DNA of 64,000 nucleotides, from contig CM060951.1 of NCBI GenBank assembly GCA_030765055.1, positions 51,526,647-51,590,646 on the forward strand, written 5' to 3'. This DNA comes from Mantis religiosa (Eukaryota > Arthropoda > Insecta > Mantodea > Mantidae). The notes beneath the pieces were generated by a model. That model was given only the letters and a program-made list of their open reading frames with translations, was not told the origin of the DNA and did not search any database. Below, piece after piece: positions 36,069 to 45,911 of this stretch. Within the stretch, counting starts at the first letter, position 1, and every line of letters starts with the position of its first letter. Both the position numbers and the translations under genes were made by a program.

Positions 36069-36185
36069 CAAGTTGGCCATGGAAGCTCAATGGGTAAGAG
36101 CGACTGGATGGAAACCAGTAGATCCGTGGTTCAAATCCCGGCCGTGGCATTGAATTTTTCATGTCGACCCTATCAAATCACTGAG
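36069..36185 (+). mobile_element. SINE-F copy, tRNA-like head
   Basis: The head can be drawn as an imperfect cloverleaf: GCCATGG pairing with CCGTGGC, GCTC/GAGC D-stem, ACTGG/CCAGT anticodon stem with a 7-base loop (GGA in the anticodon place), and TTCAAAT T-loop. The T-stem has mismatches. The tail CATTGAATTTTTCATGTCGA is shared with the fragment at 35.9 kb. A repeated tail makes a SINE more likely than a tRNA gene. Confidence 0.6.
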
Positions 36186-36387
36186 TTTGTTTACGGAACA
36201 TAATGTTCTGATCAATTAGTGAAATTTGATTGACGTACAGTGGCATATGGACGCGTGATAAAGAAACCTTTATTCGATCCTTCATAGAGTAAAGCAAAAG
36301 GAAGAAGAGTAGCTTCCCTCTTGATGCATTATACATTGCTGCGTGCAAAGACAAGTGGAGCGACAGGAAAAGTGAACAGTCATAATA

Positions 36388-36911
36388 TAGTCACGGCAAC
36401 AGGCATAAAGGTTTCGGCACAAATAAGAAAACAGTCGGCGGATAAAGTTTCATGGTAATAATGAGCCTTGCTAAGAAGTTATTAATAGCGCGGCTATTGT
36501 AAACAAGCGCCGGCAAGCAAGATAACTGAGGTAAAGGACTTGCCGGCATAGATTAAGTTACGCTTCTGGTTTCTTCATTCTTATGGAAATTTCTGGACTG
36601 ATAGAGATTGTTCGGGTTCTGGTTTATTTTAGAACAATCTAGAATTACTAATTAGATATTTAAGGACGTGACGGCTCGCAAAGTGAGTAGTTGTAAACAG
36701 AGTGAGTAAGCAGAGTCTGTTGTGTAACAAGAGTGTTGTTGTAAAGAGAGCTGAATTGGACGCTGTTATTGTTATCGACCTAGGAAGATTGTGTTGTATT
36801 GGTGATGTAATGTTGTTACGTGAGAATTGAACAGTGTATCTCTACGGAAATAAAGAACATTAAGCATTTCGGCAAATTGGACTTTTAATTCTACGAACCC
36901 ACAAAGTCACA
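36388..36911 (+). mobile_element. Solo LTR, family L
   Basis: Starts GTCACGGCAACAGGCATAAA and ends TCTACGAACCCACAAAGTCAC. It aligns end to end with the minus-strand copy at 40.0-40.56 kb through GGTAAAGGACTTGCCGGCA, GTAATGTTGTTACGTGAGAA and AATAAAGAACATT. AATAAA at 36849-36854 is the likely poly(A) signal. No gag or pol is adjacent. AATAT occurs on both sides (36384-36388 and 36911-36915) and may be the target duplication, though this would cost the LTR its TG and CA ends. Confidence 0.85.
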
Positions 36912-37672
36912 ATATAATTAAATGATAATACATTTTACTTGCAAGTAGAACTTAAGTTTACAAATCATTGCGGTTTGGATTGCAATTTAAAACTGATATC
37001 TCCATATTTACTTAGCTATAGTAAACACTACTCCTTGTATGATGCGCGCTAATACAAGGTTCGCGGCCTCTTCTGCCTCCTCCCCTCCCTCCAGAGGGAC
37101 ATGTGCGAGAGGTTTAATTTCTTTAGGCAAACTAAAACTAGGGGTGAGTGGTATCTTTGTTATAGGGTCTTTGCACACTATAGAGACTCAAATGACAAAG
37201 TTAAATGAACCTATGGAAAGGAGCGAGGAACAATGAGGTGAGAGCTAGTATCGATGAACCAGTATCAAACAGTGCACCTTCTGAATAGTAAGGTAATGAG
37301 GTGAAAGAATGTTAATAATGTAAACAGCTGTTAGGTGTATCCATTTAGGCATTCCTAATAGCTTCTCCACTAACAGGCAGTAATTAACATGCCGAAGAGT
37401 CACTACAATGGTGGTAATTAGATTCCTGCTAGGCATGCAAGCAAACTGCAAATTGCGCACGCCTGAGGGACCTGTGGCACAAAATTCATAGAACTGGGTG
37501 ATGATCATCTGTGTTTCTCCCTTGAGCCTTAGCTATCAAGTGTTGCTACTTTATACTTCTTGAGAAAAGGAAGCACATAAATATAGAAACAAAATGCAAT
37601 CTAAACAAAAGAAATTCTATAGAAAATTTCAGTCGTAAAATAAGAACTGAAGCTTTCCTGACGACGATTATG
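36912..37672. other. Unassigned DNA
   Basis: Frames of 65-87 codons without known motifs. The 3' boundary of the Penelope-like element lies at the right edge. Confidence 0.5.
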
Positions 37673-37714
37673 CTCAATTTCTTCTCGGGAAGCAAGTCAG
37701 GTGAAAAGACGATT

Positions 37715-37762
37715 AGAAATAGACGTTTCGGGAGTGTAATCTCTCCCATCATCAGGATATTT
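37715..37762 (-). ncRNA. Hammerhead-ribozyme-like motif in PLE, copy 1
   Basis: Minus strand: CTGATGA (37749-37755), one extra T (37748), stem II GGGAG (37743-37747) with CTCCC (37730-37734), GAAA (37726-37729), C, then GTC (37722-37724) as the possible cleavage triplet. The catalytic core is intact. Stem I is poor because TATTTC follows the GTC where the copy at 48 kb has GATATC. PLEs are known to carry hammerheads with a very short stem III, which fits. Confidence 0.55.
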
Positions 37763-38070
37763 ATTAAATATTATAACCACAAATTTATAACTGGATATAA
37801 CACATATAAACAAAGACAAAACACTATCAAAATTCGCATTACTGAACAAAAGACTGTTTTCAGTAAAATAAATGCCAGGCCAGGAGATGGCGTCAGTATA
37901 GAAGAAACATAGCTACTTAACTTTATTATCAAGCTCCATTGATCTTTGCTTCTTAAATCGACGGATTTCCATTTTAAGGTCGGCTTCTTTGAGGAGCTGA
38001 ACTGAAATCCAGCATCACAATTAAGCGTGCTCCTTTCAGAGGAAATCGCCAAAGCCTCCTCAATTCTCCG

Positions 38071-38316
38071 CTACCAGTAACTGCTGCATATTGCCAAGAT
38101 GGTCGTCTCCCGAAAATTGGCTCTATGGTCGCTATCAAAACAATGCTCTACCAGCCCAGACTTCTCAGGTTGCATTAAACGAATGCTCCGTTCATGTTCG
38201 TTTATTCTGGCGGCGATGGTCCTTCCGCTTTGTCCTATATATGGTGTCCCACATTCACAGGGAATGCGGTACACCCCCGGAACTTGGAAGTCCAGTTTGT
38301 CTTTCACTGGTCTCAA
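38071..38316 (-). CDS. GIY-YIG endonuclease domain of PLE (partial)
   Basis: The 81-codon frame begins RPVKDKLDFQVPGVYRIPCE. GVYRIPCECGTPYIGQSGRT carries the Y...YIG form of the GIY-YIG core with the CxC typical of PLE endonucleases; ARINEHERSI holds the conserved Arg and His, and GLVEHCFDSDHRANFRET follows with an EH pair. In PLEs this domain nicks the target so that the neighbouring RT can prime. The core looks intact, but the rest of the protein is broken, so it is a fragment and not a working gene. Similarity of PLE endonucleases to this motif is established; activity here is not expected. Confidence 0.9.
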   Translation of the reverse strand: MRPVKDKLDFQVPGVYRIPCECGTPYIGQSGRTIAARINEHERSIRLMQPEKSGLVEHCFDSDHRANFRETTILAICSSYW

Positions 38317-38323
38317 CAGATGT

Positions 38324-38468
38324 TTAATCTTCGAAGGCAGCTTGCGGAATGGTCCTGATGTATTTGGCGAGTTAATCTTCGGAGGTGGCTTGTGGATGGT
38401 CCTGATGTTGTATTTGGCGAGTTAATCTTCGGAGGTGACTTGTGGATGTTCCTGATGTATTTGGCGAG
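38324..38468 (-). repeat. Triplicated 48-bp unit inside PLE ORF
   Basis: Three head-to-tail units start at 38324, 38372 and 38422 (48, 50 and 47 bp). The plus strand of each starts TTAATCTTCG and ends TATTTGGCGAG. In coding sense each gives a version of YIRNIHKSPPKI, which PLE proteins from memory have once, just before the endonuclease. The unequal lengths shift the frame. Confidence 0.9.
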
Positions 38469-38600
38469 AATTCTGCTGATTATGCCGGATAGATTGCCGG
38501 TAAACGGGATGCAGGCTGTAGCGGTAGGCCTATCTGACGCTTGCTGTATTACAGGTTTCCCTTTCCTACCTTTGGTGATCGAGGCTTCAACGTCATTTCA

Positions 38601-39403
38601 GTCGTGTTTTCATAGGTAATGTCACGTGTGGTTTTGAATTTATCTAGGGAAGTTCAGAACCCCGAGTTGCATTTGTAGAGACTATTTCACGAATAAAACA
38701 AATTGTTGAAATTAATGAAACACGTTATTGGATTCCCTAAATCACATAGGCCTACATTAGCACATGAATGAAACTTAACTTCACAAGTCACAACACACAA
38801 GATTAATAGTTGCTACAGGCCATGCACAAGTTAACACTGCTGAAAGCAACTTTGGTCATAAGGCAATCAGGCTTTGCTTGCTGAATTAAAACATTCAGCC
38901 GGCATGTTACTGTTTGAATCTCGCGCTTGTTTTCACTTCTTATCTGATCGTTAAGCACAACAGTAAAGGAACATGAGATAATTGCTGAATTATAATTGTG
39001 CATGGTGTAGGATTATCGATTTAGAGATCAGCAATTGGTCGGTATTTTGAGAATCCTAGTACTTGATTGGTCTATACGAGAATAGTGACGTATGTGTGAA
39101 AGTCTTGATAATTTTTGACATTCTCTAAATAAGTGTATCTTTGCACTTAACACAATCTTAAAATAAATTTTAGGAACATCTGCACAGAAGGAAGGACAGC
39201 ATTTCTTAAACTTTTTGAATGTAGTTTCTTTATTGTAATACTGGGAGCAGGACATTGACCACAGTACACTTAAGTAAATGCACCAAACAAATAAACATCT
39301 TCTCGCCGCACCTGCTTTGAAATTGGATCATGCTTATAATTTACTCCCTTCTTGTTTACCTATAAGTTGGAATAAGATTAGTCTACGTTTACAAGGGGTG
39401 AGT
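38601..39403. other. Unassigned DNA, perhaps with more PLE at left
   Basis: The first part may continue the RT region (a minus frame reads KFKTTRDITYENTTEMTL), but I cannot confirm this. Nothing else recognised. Confidence 0.4.
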
Positions 39404-39991
39404 TAGGCCTTAGCAACTGAGCGGCATGGTTTAGGCGGTTTCGTCTGTGGCCCACATTCTGGAGGCCCGGGTTCGAGTCCAGTGGCCGACGCACCTGACC
39501 CATGGGTTTTTTCGGGTGTTTTGCCGGGTCACTAGGTGAATGCTGGGTAGGTTAATTACATCCCCCGAATTTCCTGTCCCTCCATTTCACATTATCTCTC
39601 ATCTGGTGGTCTCTTTCAGGGTAGAAGTGTTGGCGGGTGTCTCGGCGGTGTATGGCAGGATGATGTGCTCTGAGAAAAACTACTTCCTCCTCCGTTAGGT
39701 CTGTTGCCGATCTCCGCTCCTCTGCTGGGACCATTTCGGGACCGCCAGCTAGGGACCCGGCTGCTGGGCTGGTTGCCATCCCGCAGTAGGGGAGCGTGTC
39801 CGTTGCCCTGTACTGTCGGGGAAAGTCTCTATCCAAGTAAACTGTGGGGATCCTGCCCTCTGTACTGTCGTGGCTCTTTGGGTCGCGTGCCTCCACTTGG
39901 GGGCAAAGGAACAATGGGCCCAGCATGGTGGCCTACGTACCGAATCCCTTCCGTGATGAAATCCTAATCCTAATCCTAGGCCTTAGCAACT
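39404..39991 (+). mobile_element. SINE-C copy with perfect 15-bp target duplication
   Basis: TAGGCCTTAGCAACT is repeated exactly at 39404-39418 and 39977-39991. The element between them has a tRNA-like head (GAGCGGCATGGTTTAGGCGG; B-box GGGTTCGAGTCC), a body of about 450 bp, and a tail of TCCTAA repeats, for 558 bp in total. No frame is conserved between copies, so the 124-codon minus frame is taken as incidental. It is the only copy here with exact long duplications and a simple tail, so probably the youngest of its family in the window. Confidence 0.93.
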
Positions 39992-40027
39992 CTGACATTG
40001 CCGATCCACTGCGAGTCCCTTTCAAAT

Positions 40028-40557
40028 TGTGACTTTGGCGGGTTCGTAGAATTAAAAGTCCAATTTGCCGACATTCTAAATGTTCTTTATTTCCATAGAA
40101 ATACTGTTCATTTCTCACGTAACAACATTACATCACATATACAACACAATCTTCCAAGGTTGATGACAATAACAAACAGCGTCCTGATTACATTCGCTCT
40201 CGCTTCAACAACACTTCACAGCTGTTTACTGCTTACGCTCTCGCGACTCACTCTCATTTTACAACTACCCGCTAGCGTGTCACAATCTCTTATATATCTT
40301 TCATAAATTCGAGAGGTTTCTGGTACAAATAAGAAAACAACATTTCTCTGTCAATCAAGATATCACTAGAACCTTCCAAACGTGAAATCCCATATGTGCC
40401 GGCAAGTCCTTTACCTCAGCCATCTTTATTTGCCGGCTCTTTGTATACACTAGCCGCGCTATCGTTAACTGCTTATGCGAGCTCTTTATTACCGTGAAAC
40501 ACTATCCGCCGTCAGTTATCTATTTGTGCCGAAACTTTAATGCCCGTTGCCGCGACA
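40028..40557 (-). mobile_element. Solo LTR, family L, best-preserved copy
   Basis: On the minus strand it starts TGTCGCGGCAACGGGC and ends GCCAAAGTCACA, 530 bp. TATATAAG at 40289-40296 is about 260 bp into the LTR and AATAAA at 40086-40091 is about 205 bp further on, a normal promoter and poly(A) arrangement for an LTR. There is no gag or pol and no convincing 4-5 bp duplication, so this is probably a solo LTR. Which superfamily it belongs to cannot be told from the LTR alone. Confidence 0.87.
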
Positions 40558-41041
40558 ATATTGTAGTCTGTGAAAATACCATAACTCGTTGCATAAAGGG
40601 ATAGCACGCAATTCAAAAAACCCTTGGTTAAACTGATCAGTCCTTTCACCTACACTGCTCACAGTTGATTTACACTTCCCTGTTCCTTTTTGCATCTCAT
40701 ACAAGTTGGACTAGCTTCTTTATCATCTTAAGGACTGCTTTAGTGGTTATCGGTGGTAGGACTGCTGAAAATGTGGAGTACGGAAGGTAAAGTTTAGTAC
40801 ACAGGTACTCAAAAAAGTATTTTCTATTTTTAAAAACTTCAGGACTTACTGCTATGAATTGAGCCCGACTTTTTTGGACGGTTGGAATGATGATGGCACG
40901 TAAACGATGCGCACGTGTGTCCAGATCGTTTTGTTAAGATGCATTATGGATTCAGAAAACCTCAAAACAAGTACTTTCAACGACATTGAAATGGAATGGT
41001 TGGTCACATTTAAGCGCTCTTTTACATTATATAAGCGATAG
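40558..41041. other. Unassigned DNA
   Basis: No gene or repeat recognised. Confidence 0.5.
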
Positions 41042-41765
41042 ATTATACAGGGTGCTCGTAAAGTTCCCGGAGTCAGATTTTATTATTTTTGATCTAGTTT
41101 TATTTCACATAATGAATGAGTATGCACATTTGTTCCACATACCTTTTCATACCTGAAACCAATTTTTAATCCCATTTTTTTTTTAAATTCTACAGTCTCT
41201 GAGAACAGTTAGTATGATATGTCAGCAAACTATTTGGCGCGCATTACTTTCTTGACGTCCCATTTCACAGCAGCTTCTGACAACAGTGACTATTTTTTCT
41301 TCGCAATACATTCCACATGTCCCACAACATTTTCCATATGAATTTTTATAGCAAGTGCTGAAAATGACCACAATTTTATTGTAAACACAATTCAACTCGA
41401 CGACACATATTGCCTGACATTTTTTTTAAATGTGCTGATGTTATTTTGGCAATATAGTTAGAAATTGCGTCTGTGGTTGTGGGTTGCCGCTGTACACTTT
41501 TCCCCTTAAATAATCCCACAGAAAGAGATCTGGAGAGGTAAGATCTGAGGAACGTGGAGACCAGAAATTTCTGGGAAGGATTTGTTTGCAGAAAAATACC
41601 CTTAACATATCCATAGTCTCGTTTGCAGGTTGACAAGTGGCACCATCCTGCTGAAACCAACGGTCACGTTCATCCCCTTCCAGCATAAGGACGAACTGCA
41701 GCACAATATCCCTGTGGACGACACATTCGACTGTTTTCTCAAAGAAGGGCCCAACAATTTTTGTT
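41042..41765 (-). mobile_element. DDE transposon fragment, C-terminal transposase
   Basis: The left end begins after TATA with CAGGGTGCTCGTAAAGTTCC, a typical Tc1/IS630-type terminus. The minus frame 41441-41765 reads GPFFEKTVE, VLQFVLML, WFQQDGATCQPANETMDMLR (second catalytic Asp) and SSDLTSPDLFLWDYLRGKVY (third acidic residue region), then with a shift NMCRRVELCLQ near 41380. It is the same broad family as the fold-back element at 33.1 kb, but with other termini. The 5' half is absent where SINE-A begins. Confidence 0.87.
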
Positions 41766-42001
41766 TGTTTGTAACTTACGTCCTCCAACGTTAAGTCATA
41801 TCGGACGAGGAATGGAATGGGTGAAATGATGCTAAAATGAGCCCAGGGTTCATAGAGCTTAGAGTTACCCAACATTCGTCTGTTAGGATTAGGGAAAACC
41901 CCGGAAAAACCTTATCCAGGTAACTCACCCTAGCCGAGGTTCGAACTCGGGACCTCTGAAACGTGAGGCAGACATGCTACCATCTACGCTACCGAGGCGG
42001 G
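41766..42001 (-). mobile_element. SINE-A copy abutting the DDE fragment
   Basis: Full minus-strand SINE-A: head CCCGCCTCGGTAGCGTAGAT near 42001, B-box CGAGTTCGAACCTCGG, body, and a T/G-rich 3' tail that merges into the transposon. Possible short duplication ATTTTTG on each side, which is uncertain because both sides are T-rich. Confidence 0.93.
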
Positions 42002-42960
42002 TATTTTTTGATTGATTTACATCCTAATAGGTGTGCTTTTTGCTATAATTAATATTAAATCATATTAGTTCTCTAGTGAGCCATACACAAACGGTTTGTC
42101 CATAAGTCTCATGTCACCTACTTTATTGGCCTTATCAACAAAACTTAATTTTTTATCAGGTCTCATTTCCTCTGTTACTACGCTTTAACTTGTAAGATGA
42201 TTACGCACAGATTAGATCTAAGCATAATCAGAGACCGAGTTAAACTGACCTCTTTTAAAGATAAACTTAGCTTTATAGGGTTTCTGGAATAACTGATTCC
42301 TTAGTTTAACATGCAAGTAATTCCTTTTTGGGAACTACAATGCAATGCAACAAACAGGAATGTCACCAAAGGGCTTGCGCATTACAGAGAGGAAGCCGCA
42401 ATCATTGCATCATAGCGGACTATGCGGAGAATTAGTTGCGGTCTCCTAGGAGTCCAAGTTCGAATTCCTGAAGTGCGAACTGCTGTTTAGATTTGGTCGA
42501 TAGAGCATATATACTCGGCATGATTATTCCCACCCCGGCGTTTGTGGTTCTTCAAATGAAAAGATAATGCTGCAGCTCTTGGCAACGTAACAAGTAAAGT
42601 TTGTATTCTCCACAGAGTTGTGGTTCTCTTGATAATACCTTTTCTTGAGCAAAGCATGAAAGTTTGCAAGAATGTAGTTAGACCGGGGATCTGCGAAACA
42701 AGATTATGCTGTAGTGTATTTGTGTAAAAGAGCTACCTTGTCGACAGAAACTTGGTTCGTTCTAGTTGTACAAGAAGTAGCAAATAAAGCATATCAAGGA
42801 CTTGGCAACACAAACGGCTTACGTTAATAATGTTTCCAAACTGCCGGTGCTGTTGCAGAATTACGAAACAAATAACATCTTTTGTATGTCGAGTAACTTC
42901 CTTGTACACCATTCCAAAAGGGAAAAGTGTCAAAATAAGGTGTTCAGTAGTTAGATGAAG
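42002..42960. other. Unassigned DNA
   Basis: A tRNA-B-box-like AAGTTCGAATTCCTG lies near 42456 and might mark an old SINE; no body was identified. No coding signal. Confidence 0.45.
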
Positions 42961-42964
42961 CTAA

Positions 42965-43440
42965 CAGAGCAAGGTGGCGACCCGGTAAGCTCTGTGACTC
43001 ACATTCGGGAGGTCGTGGGTTCCATTGCCGCAGCCGACTTTCTGACCATTTTCCTCCTCGCTGGAAGAATGCTAGTTAATTGAGAACTTTGTTTCTCCAT
43101 TTCTTTTCATTTCAGCTGTATTCTGCTTGGCTATTGTAAGTGTCGGCAACAATCCCGACGTTGCATGTTCTCCGGATCGGAGGCGGTTTACGAACCCGCT
43201 TCCCCCAGCGCCTTGTGTAGCCTGCAGCGTACAGGACAGCCGGATGTACGTGCTTTCATCGGCGAGTCTGGATCTGAAAAATTTATGGACCTTGACCTCT
43301 GTGGTTTTCTCCTAGCTCTGGTCGCTTTGTCTTCTCCCACATTAGCCCTCCCCCCCTGTCTCCACAACAGTGACATAGGAACAAGTGATCTTCCATGGGT
43401 CAAAGTGCTCCCTCATTCGAACTTTGTTATACTGATAGGT
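42965..43440 (+). mobile_element. tRNA-headed long SINE-like element (single copy here)
   Basis: Head AAGGTGGCGACCCGGTAAGC, ACTCACATTCGGGAGGTC and GGGTTCCATTGCC resemble a tRNA and especially the SINE-C head (CCACATTCTGGAGGCC). The following 400 bp is less AT-rich than its surroundings and ends near ACATAGGAACAAGTG. No second copy in this window, so the repeat status rests on the head. Frames of 62-108 codons here are not conserved with anything I know. Confidence 0.5.
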
Positions 43441-43675
43441 TATGCCTATTTGCCGAATATCTGCATTCTAGAACCAGTTTCCGATAAGTAGAGACAAGCA
43501 AAATATGAAAATTCCTATTCAGTTTTAGGAATTAAAGTTTGTAAGTTTTGCAGTGTGTAGAATTCAGTGTATATGATGAAATGTTGTTCCATTAACTGCA
43601 ATAGCTATATCGTTGGCCGTTCTGCTTCGGAACATATCGCCTATTGGCGATGGTGTTAACTCGTAAATGTTGCTG

Positions 43676-43853
43676 GTATTTGTATTTTTAATCATTAGAT
43701 CATACACACTGTCGCACTCTCATTCATATTTCCAGACTCTGCGGAAGATGGGGAATCATCTTGGAAAAAATCGGAAATGCCAGTCCGGAATTGAACCCGG
43801 GACCCCTTCTACGGTAGATAGATGCTCTACCAAGTGAGCTACGGTGCCAGCCG
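43676..43853 (-). mobile_element. SINE-G copy
   Basis: Minus strand: GGCACCGTAGCTCACTTGGT, GAGCATCTATCTACCG, GGGTCCCGGGTTCAATTCCG, then TTCCAAGATGATTCCCC, TCTGGAAATATGAATGAGAG and ATGATTAAAAATAC. The head folds like a tRNA up to the T-loop. The same body and tail follow the head at 54.1 kb. Confidence 0.82.
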
Positions 43854-45497
43854 ATAAAAAAACTTATCATTTTGTAGTAAACTCTTCATGTGCTATGAAA
43901 ATCTTTTATATGTTGTAGAATTTTTAAAACCTTGCTTTTAAAATAATTCCGTTAGGAATGAACTGAACTTTGCAGATGTTACGATCATTTTTAAAACCAA
44001 CTTACTCGTTTCATCAAAAGGGCCTTTAAAAAACCCGCGCCACTTTTTCCCAGTCAGTTACAATTTAGAACTAAGGTACATGACGCCGTATGCAAATTAA
44101 ACACTATTAATGTAGGTTTTTGTTTTCGCGCACCTGTTAATTATAATTAAGCAAGAAAAAGCAGTCACCATCCTCTTTTTGCTTTTAAGTTTAAGGTAAT
44201 ATAATGATTAATATGCATAAATTCCATGTAATTTGTCGGTGTTGGTTTGATATTAATGGTTTAGTCGATATGTCTTTAGGATTTTAATTGTAAAATAAAC
44301 TTTATTATGTTTTTTATCTGGCCTATGCATTTACAATTATATAGTTTTCTAAACTAATAATAAAAGAACAATGTGTGTAAAGGGATTAAGACTTGTGATC
44401 TGAAAATTAGCGAAGAAGATTATAACTGCTAAAATGTTTACATTTAATAATTTAGATATTTATAGAATTTATTAACAAGCCTTGGTTATTAACGTTTTCA
44501 CAACCCTTAAGACAATACATAAGAAAATTATTTGATTGTTCCTTATCCCTATACCAGCGAAACCCTCCATTGTTGACTGCAATTAAATGCCAAGGAACAT
44601 TCTGTAAACGCTGGGTCATGAGGCATGTGGTTTAGGAAGTGGATAAGCAGGCAGAGTAATTTTTGAGCAGTTGGCTTCAAGTTATGTACACTAAAATCAA
44701 ATATCACAAATAATGTGAACATCGATCAAGGTTCACTGACGCAGGTAAACACGATCGACCAAGTGCTGTCTGCAAACAAGTGAATGGTTAGGGTGCAGAA
44801 ATTCCCAGCAAATCTAGCTTTATTTTTACCGTTCTTACTTTAATGCTTAGAAACTCCTATAATGTTTTAGAAATAGGTTCAAAGGTTGCTCAATAAAACT
44901 CAACTTACGAACAAGAACATTAAAAGTAATTTTCTACTTCAAGGCAGATCACTGTACTTAACATTTCCTAACTTTACAAATTAGAAAATTGCTGGTAAAT
45001 ATTTGGATACAGTGTTTTATGACACAAGCTTCTACATCAGATAGAAAGAGCTTAAACTTACAAACTCTTGAAGGTGTAGTGGATTACAAAAGAAGGATAC
45101 CCCTTTAAGGTTATTTTCAGATTAAATGTTAATGAAATGCCTTAACTATTTTGTTAAAATATCGTTATAGCATTTAAAATTTTTACTCATTATAAAGGCG
45201 CTTGTTATGCAACAGAAAAAGGTCATGAAGTTCTGCTTTCCTTGTAGAAACTTTCTTTCGAAAGTTCTTTTGAAAGTTACCTCAAAGTTTCCACTTTTCA
45301 AAACTTTCCTTACATTACTAAGGCACATCAACATTTCTGTAATTACACAACTATAAAAACCAAAACTTCTTTGATTTTTGTCAATGATTATCCATTAAGT
45401 GATTGGAAAATTGAATATATTGCAATTGAACATTAAACGGCTGTTCATTAAAATTAGGCTGTTTTTAAACTATCATTTTTGCATATAATATCTGATC
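43854..45497. other. Unassigned AT-rich DNA
   Basis: No gene or repeat recognised in this 1.6 kb. Confidence 0.5.
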
Positions 45498-45774
45498 TTT
45501 TAGAAAGGTGAAATGTGAAATGTGTAGTGTTTAGCGCCCGCTTTTACTATATACGGCACCGCAGGCGGTGACACTGATGATACATCAGATGAAGATGGAG
45601 CACTGATGGAATGAGATGGCAGGGGAAACCGGAGGTCCCGGAGAAAACCCGCCCAACGCCGTGTTGTCCACCACAAATCTCACTTTGCGGTCGCCTGGGA
45701 TCGAACCCGGGCCGCCTTGGTGAGAGCCAAGCGGTCTAACCACTGAGCCACGGCGTGGCCTTTTAGAAAGGTGA
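45498..45774 (-). mobile_element. SINE-B copy with perfect 14-bp target duplication
   Basis: Minus-strand SINE-B at 45512-45760, close to the 26.8-kb copy along its whole length. TTTTAGAAAGGTGA is repeated exactly at 45498-45511 and 45761-45774. The 3' end has a small GTGAAAT duplication. Confidence 0.96.
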
Positions 45775-45911
45775 TACTTATCAATATTAAATTTATTTCG
45801 TAATATCCGAATGTTTGTTTTCCTTAATGACTCCATTATTTAATTTAGAGAAAAGGATATGTGTGAGAGTCCTCGCATTAACACTTATCTAAATCTCTTA
45901 TAGGACATAGA

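Larger units (their letters stand above)
37673..38600 (-). mobile_element. Penelope-like element (PLE), 3' fragment
   Basis: Minus-strand copy with the end of the RT-containing ORF, a GIY-YIG endonuclease, and a 3' untranslated part with a hammerhead-like motif. The reading order is tail of the RT region (IPFTGNLSGIISRILAKY near 38480), a triplicated 48-bp stretch, then the endonuclease. Most of the RT is missing. The 3' limit near 37673 is set by where similarity with the copy at 48 kb stops (TTCTTCTCGGG). Frames are broken. Confidence 0.85.

Noticed and set aside
36069..36152. tRNA gene with near-cloverleaf fold
   Set aside because: T-stem mismatches, and a tail shared with a second copy at 35.9 kb; more likely a SINE.
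39552..39926. 124-codon minus-strand frame as a gene
   Set aside because: It lies wholly inside SINE-C and is not open in the other SINE-C copies.
36388..40557. One complete LTR retrotransposon between the LTRs at 36.4 and 40.0 kb
   Set aside because: The LTRs are in opposite orientations and the DNA between them is a PLE, a SINE-C and unassigned sequence, not gag-pol.
43165..43491. 108-codon plus frame as a host exon
   Set aside because: It follows a tRNA-like head in a less AT-rich block that looks like a SINE-type element; no motif or splice context.
43785..43853. tRNA gene on the minus strand
   Set aside because: The following tail is shared with SINE-G at 54.1 kb, and the 3' acceptor side is only partly paired.
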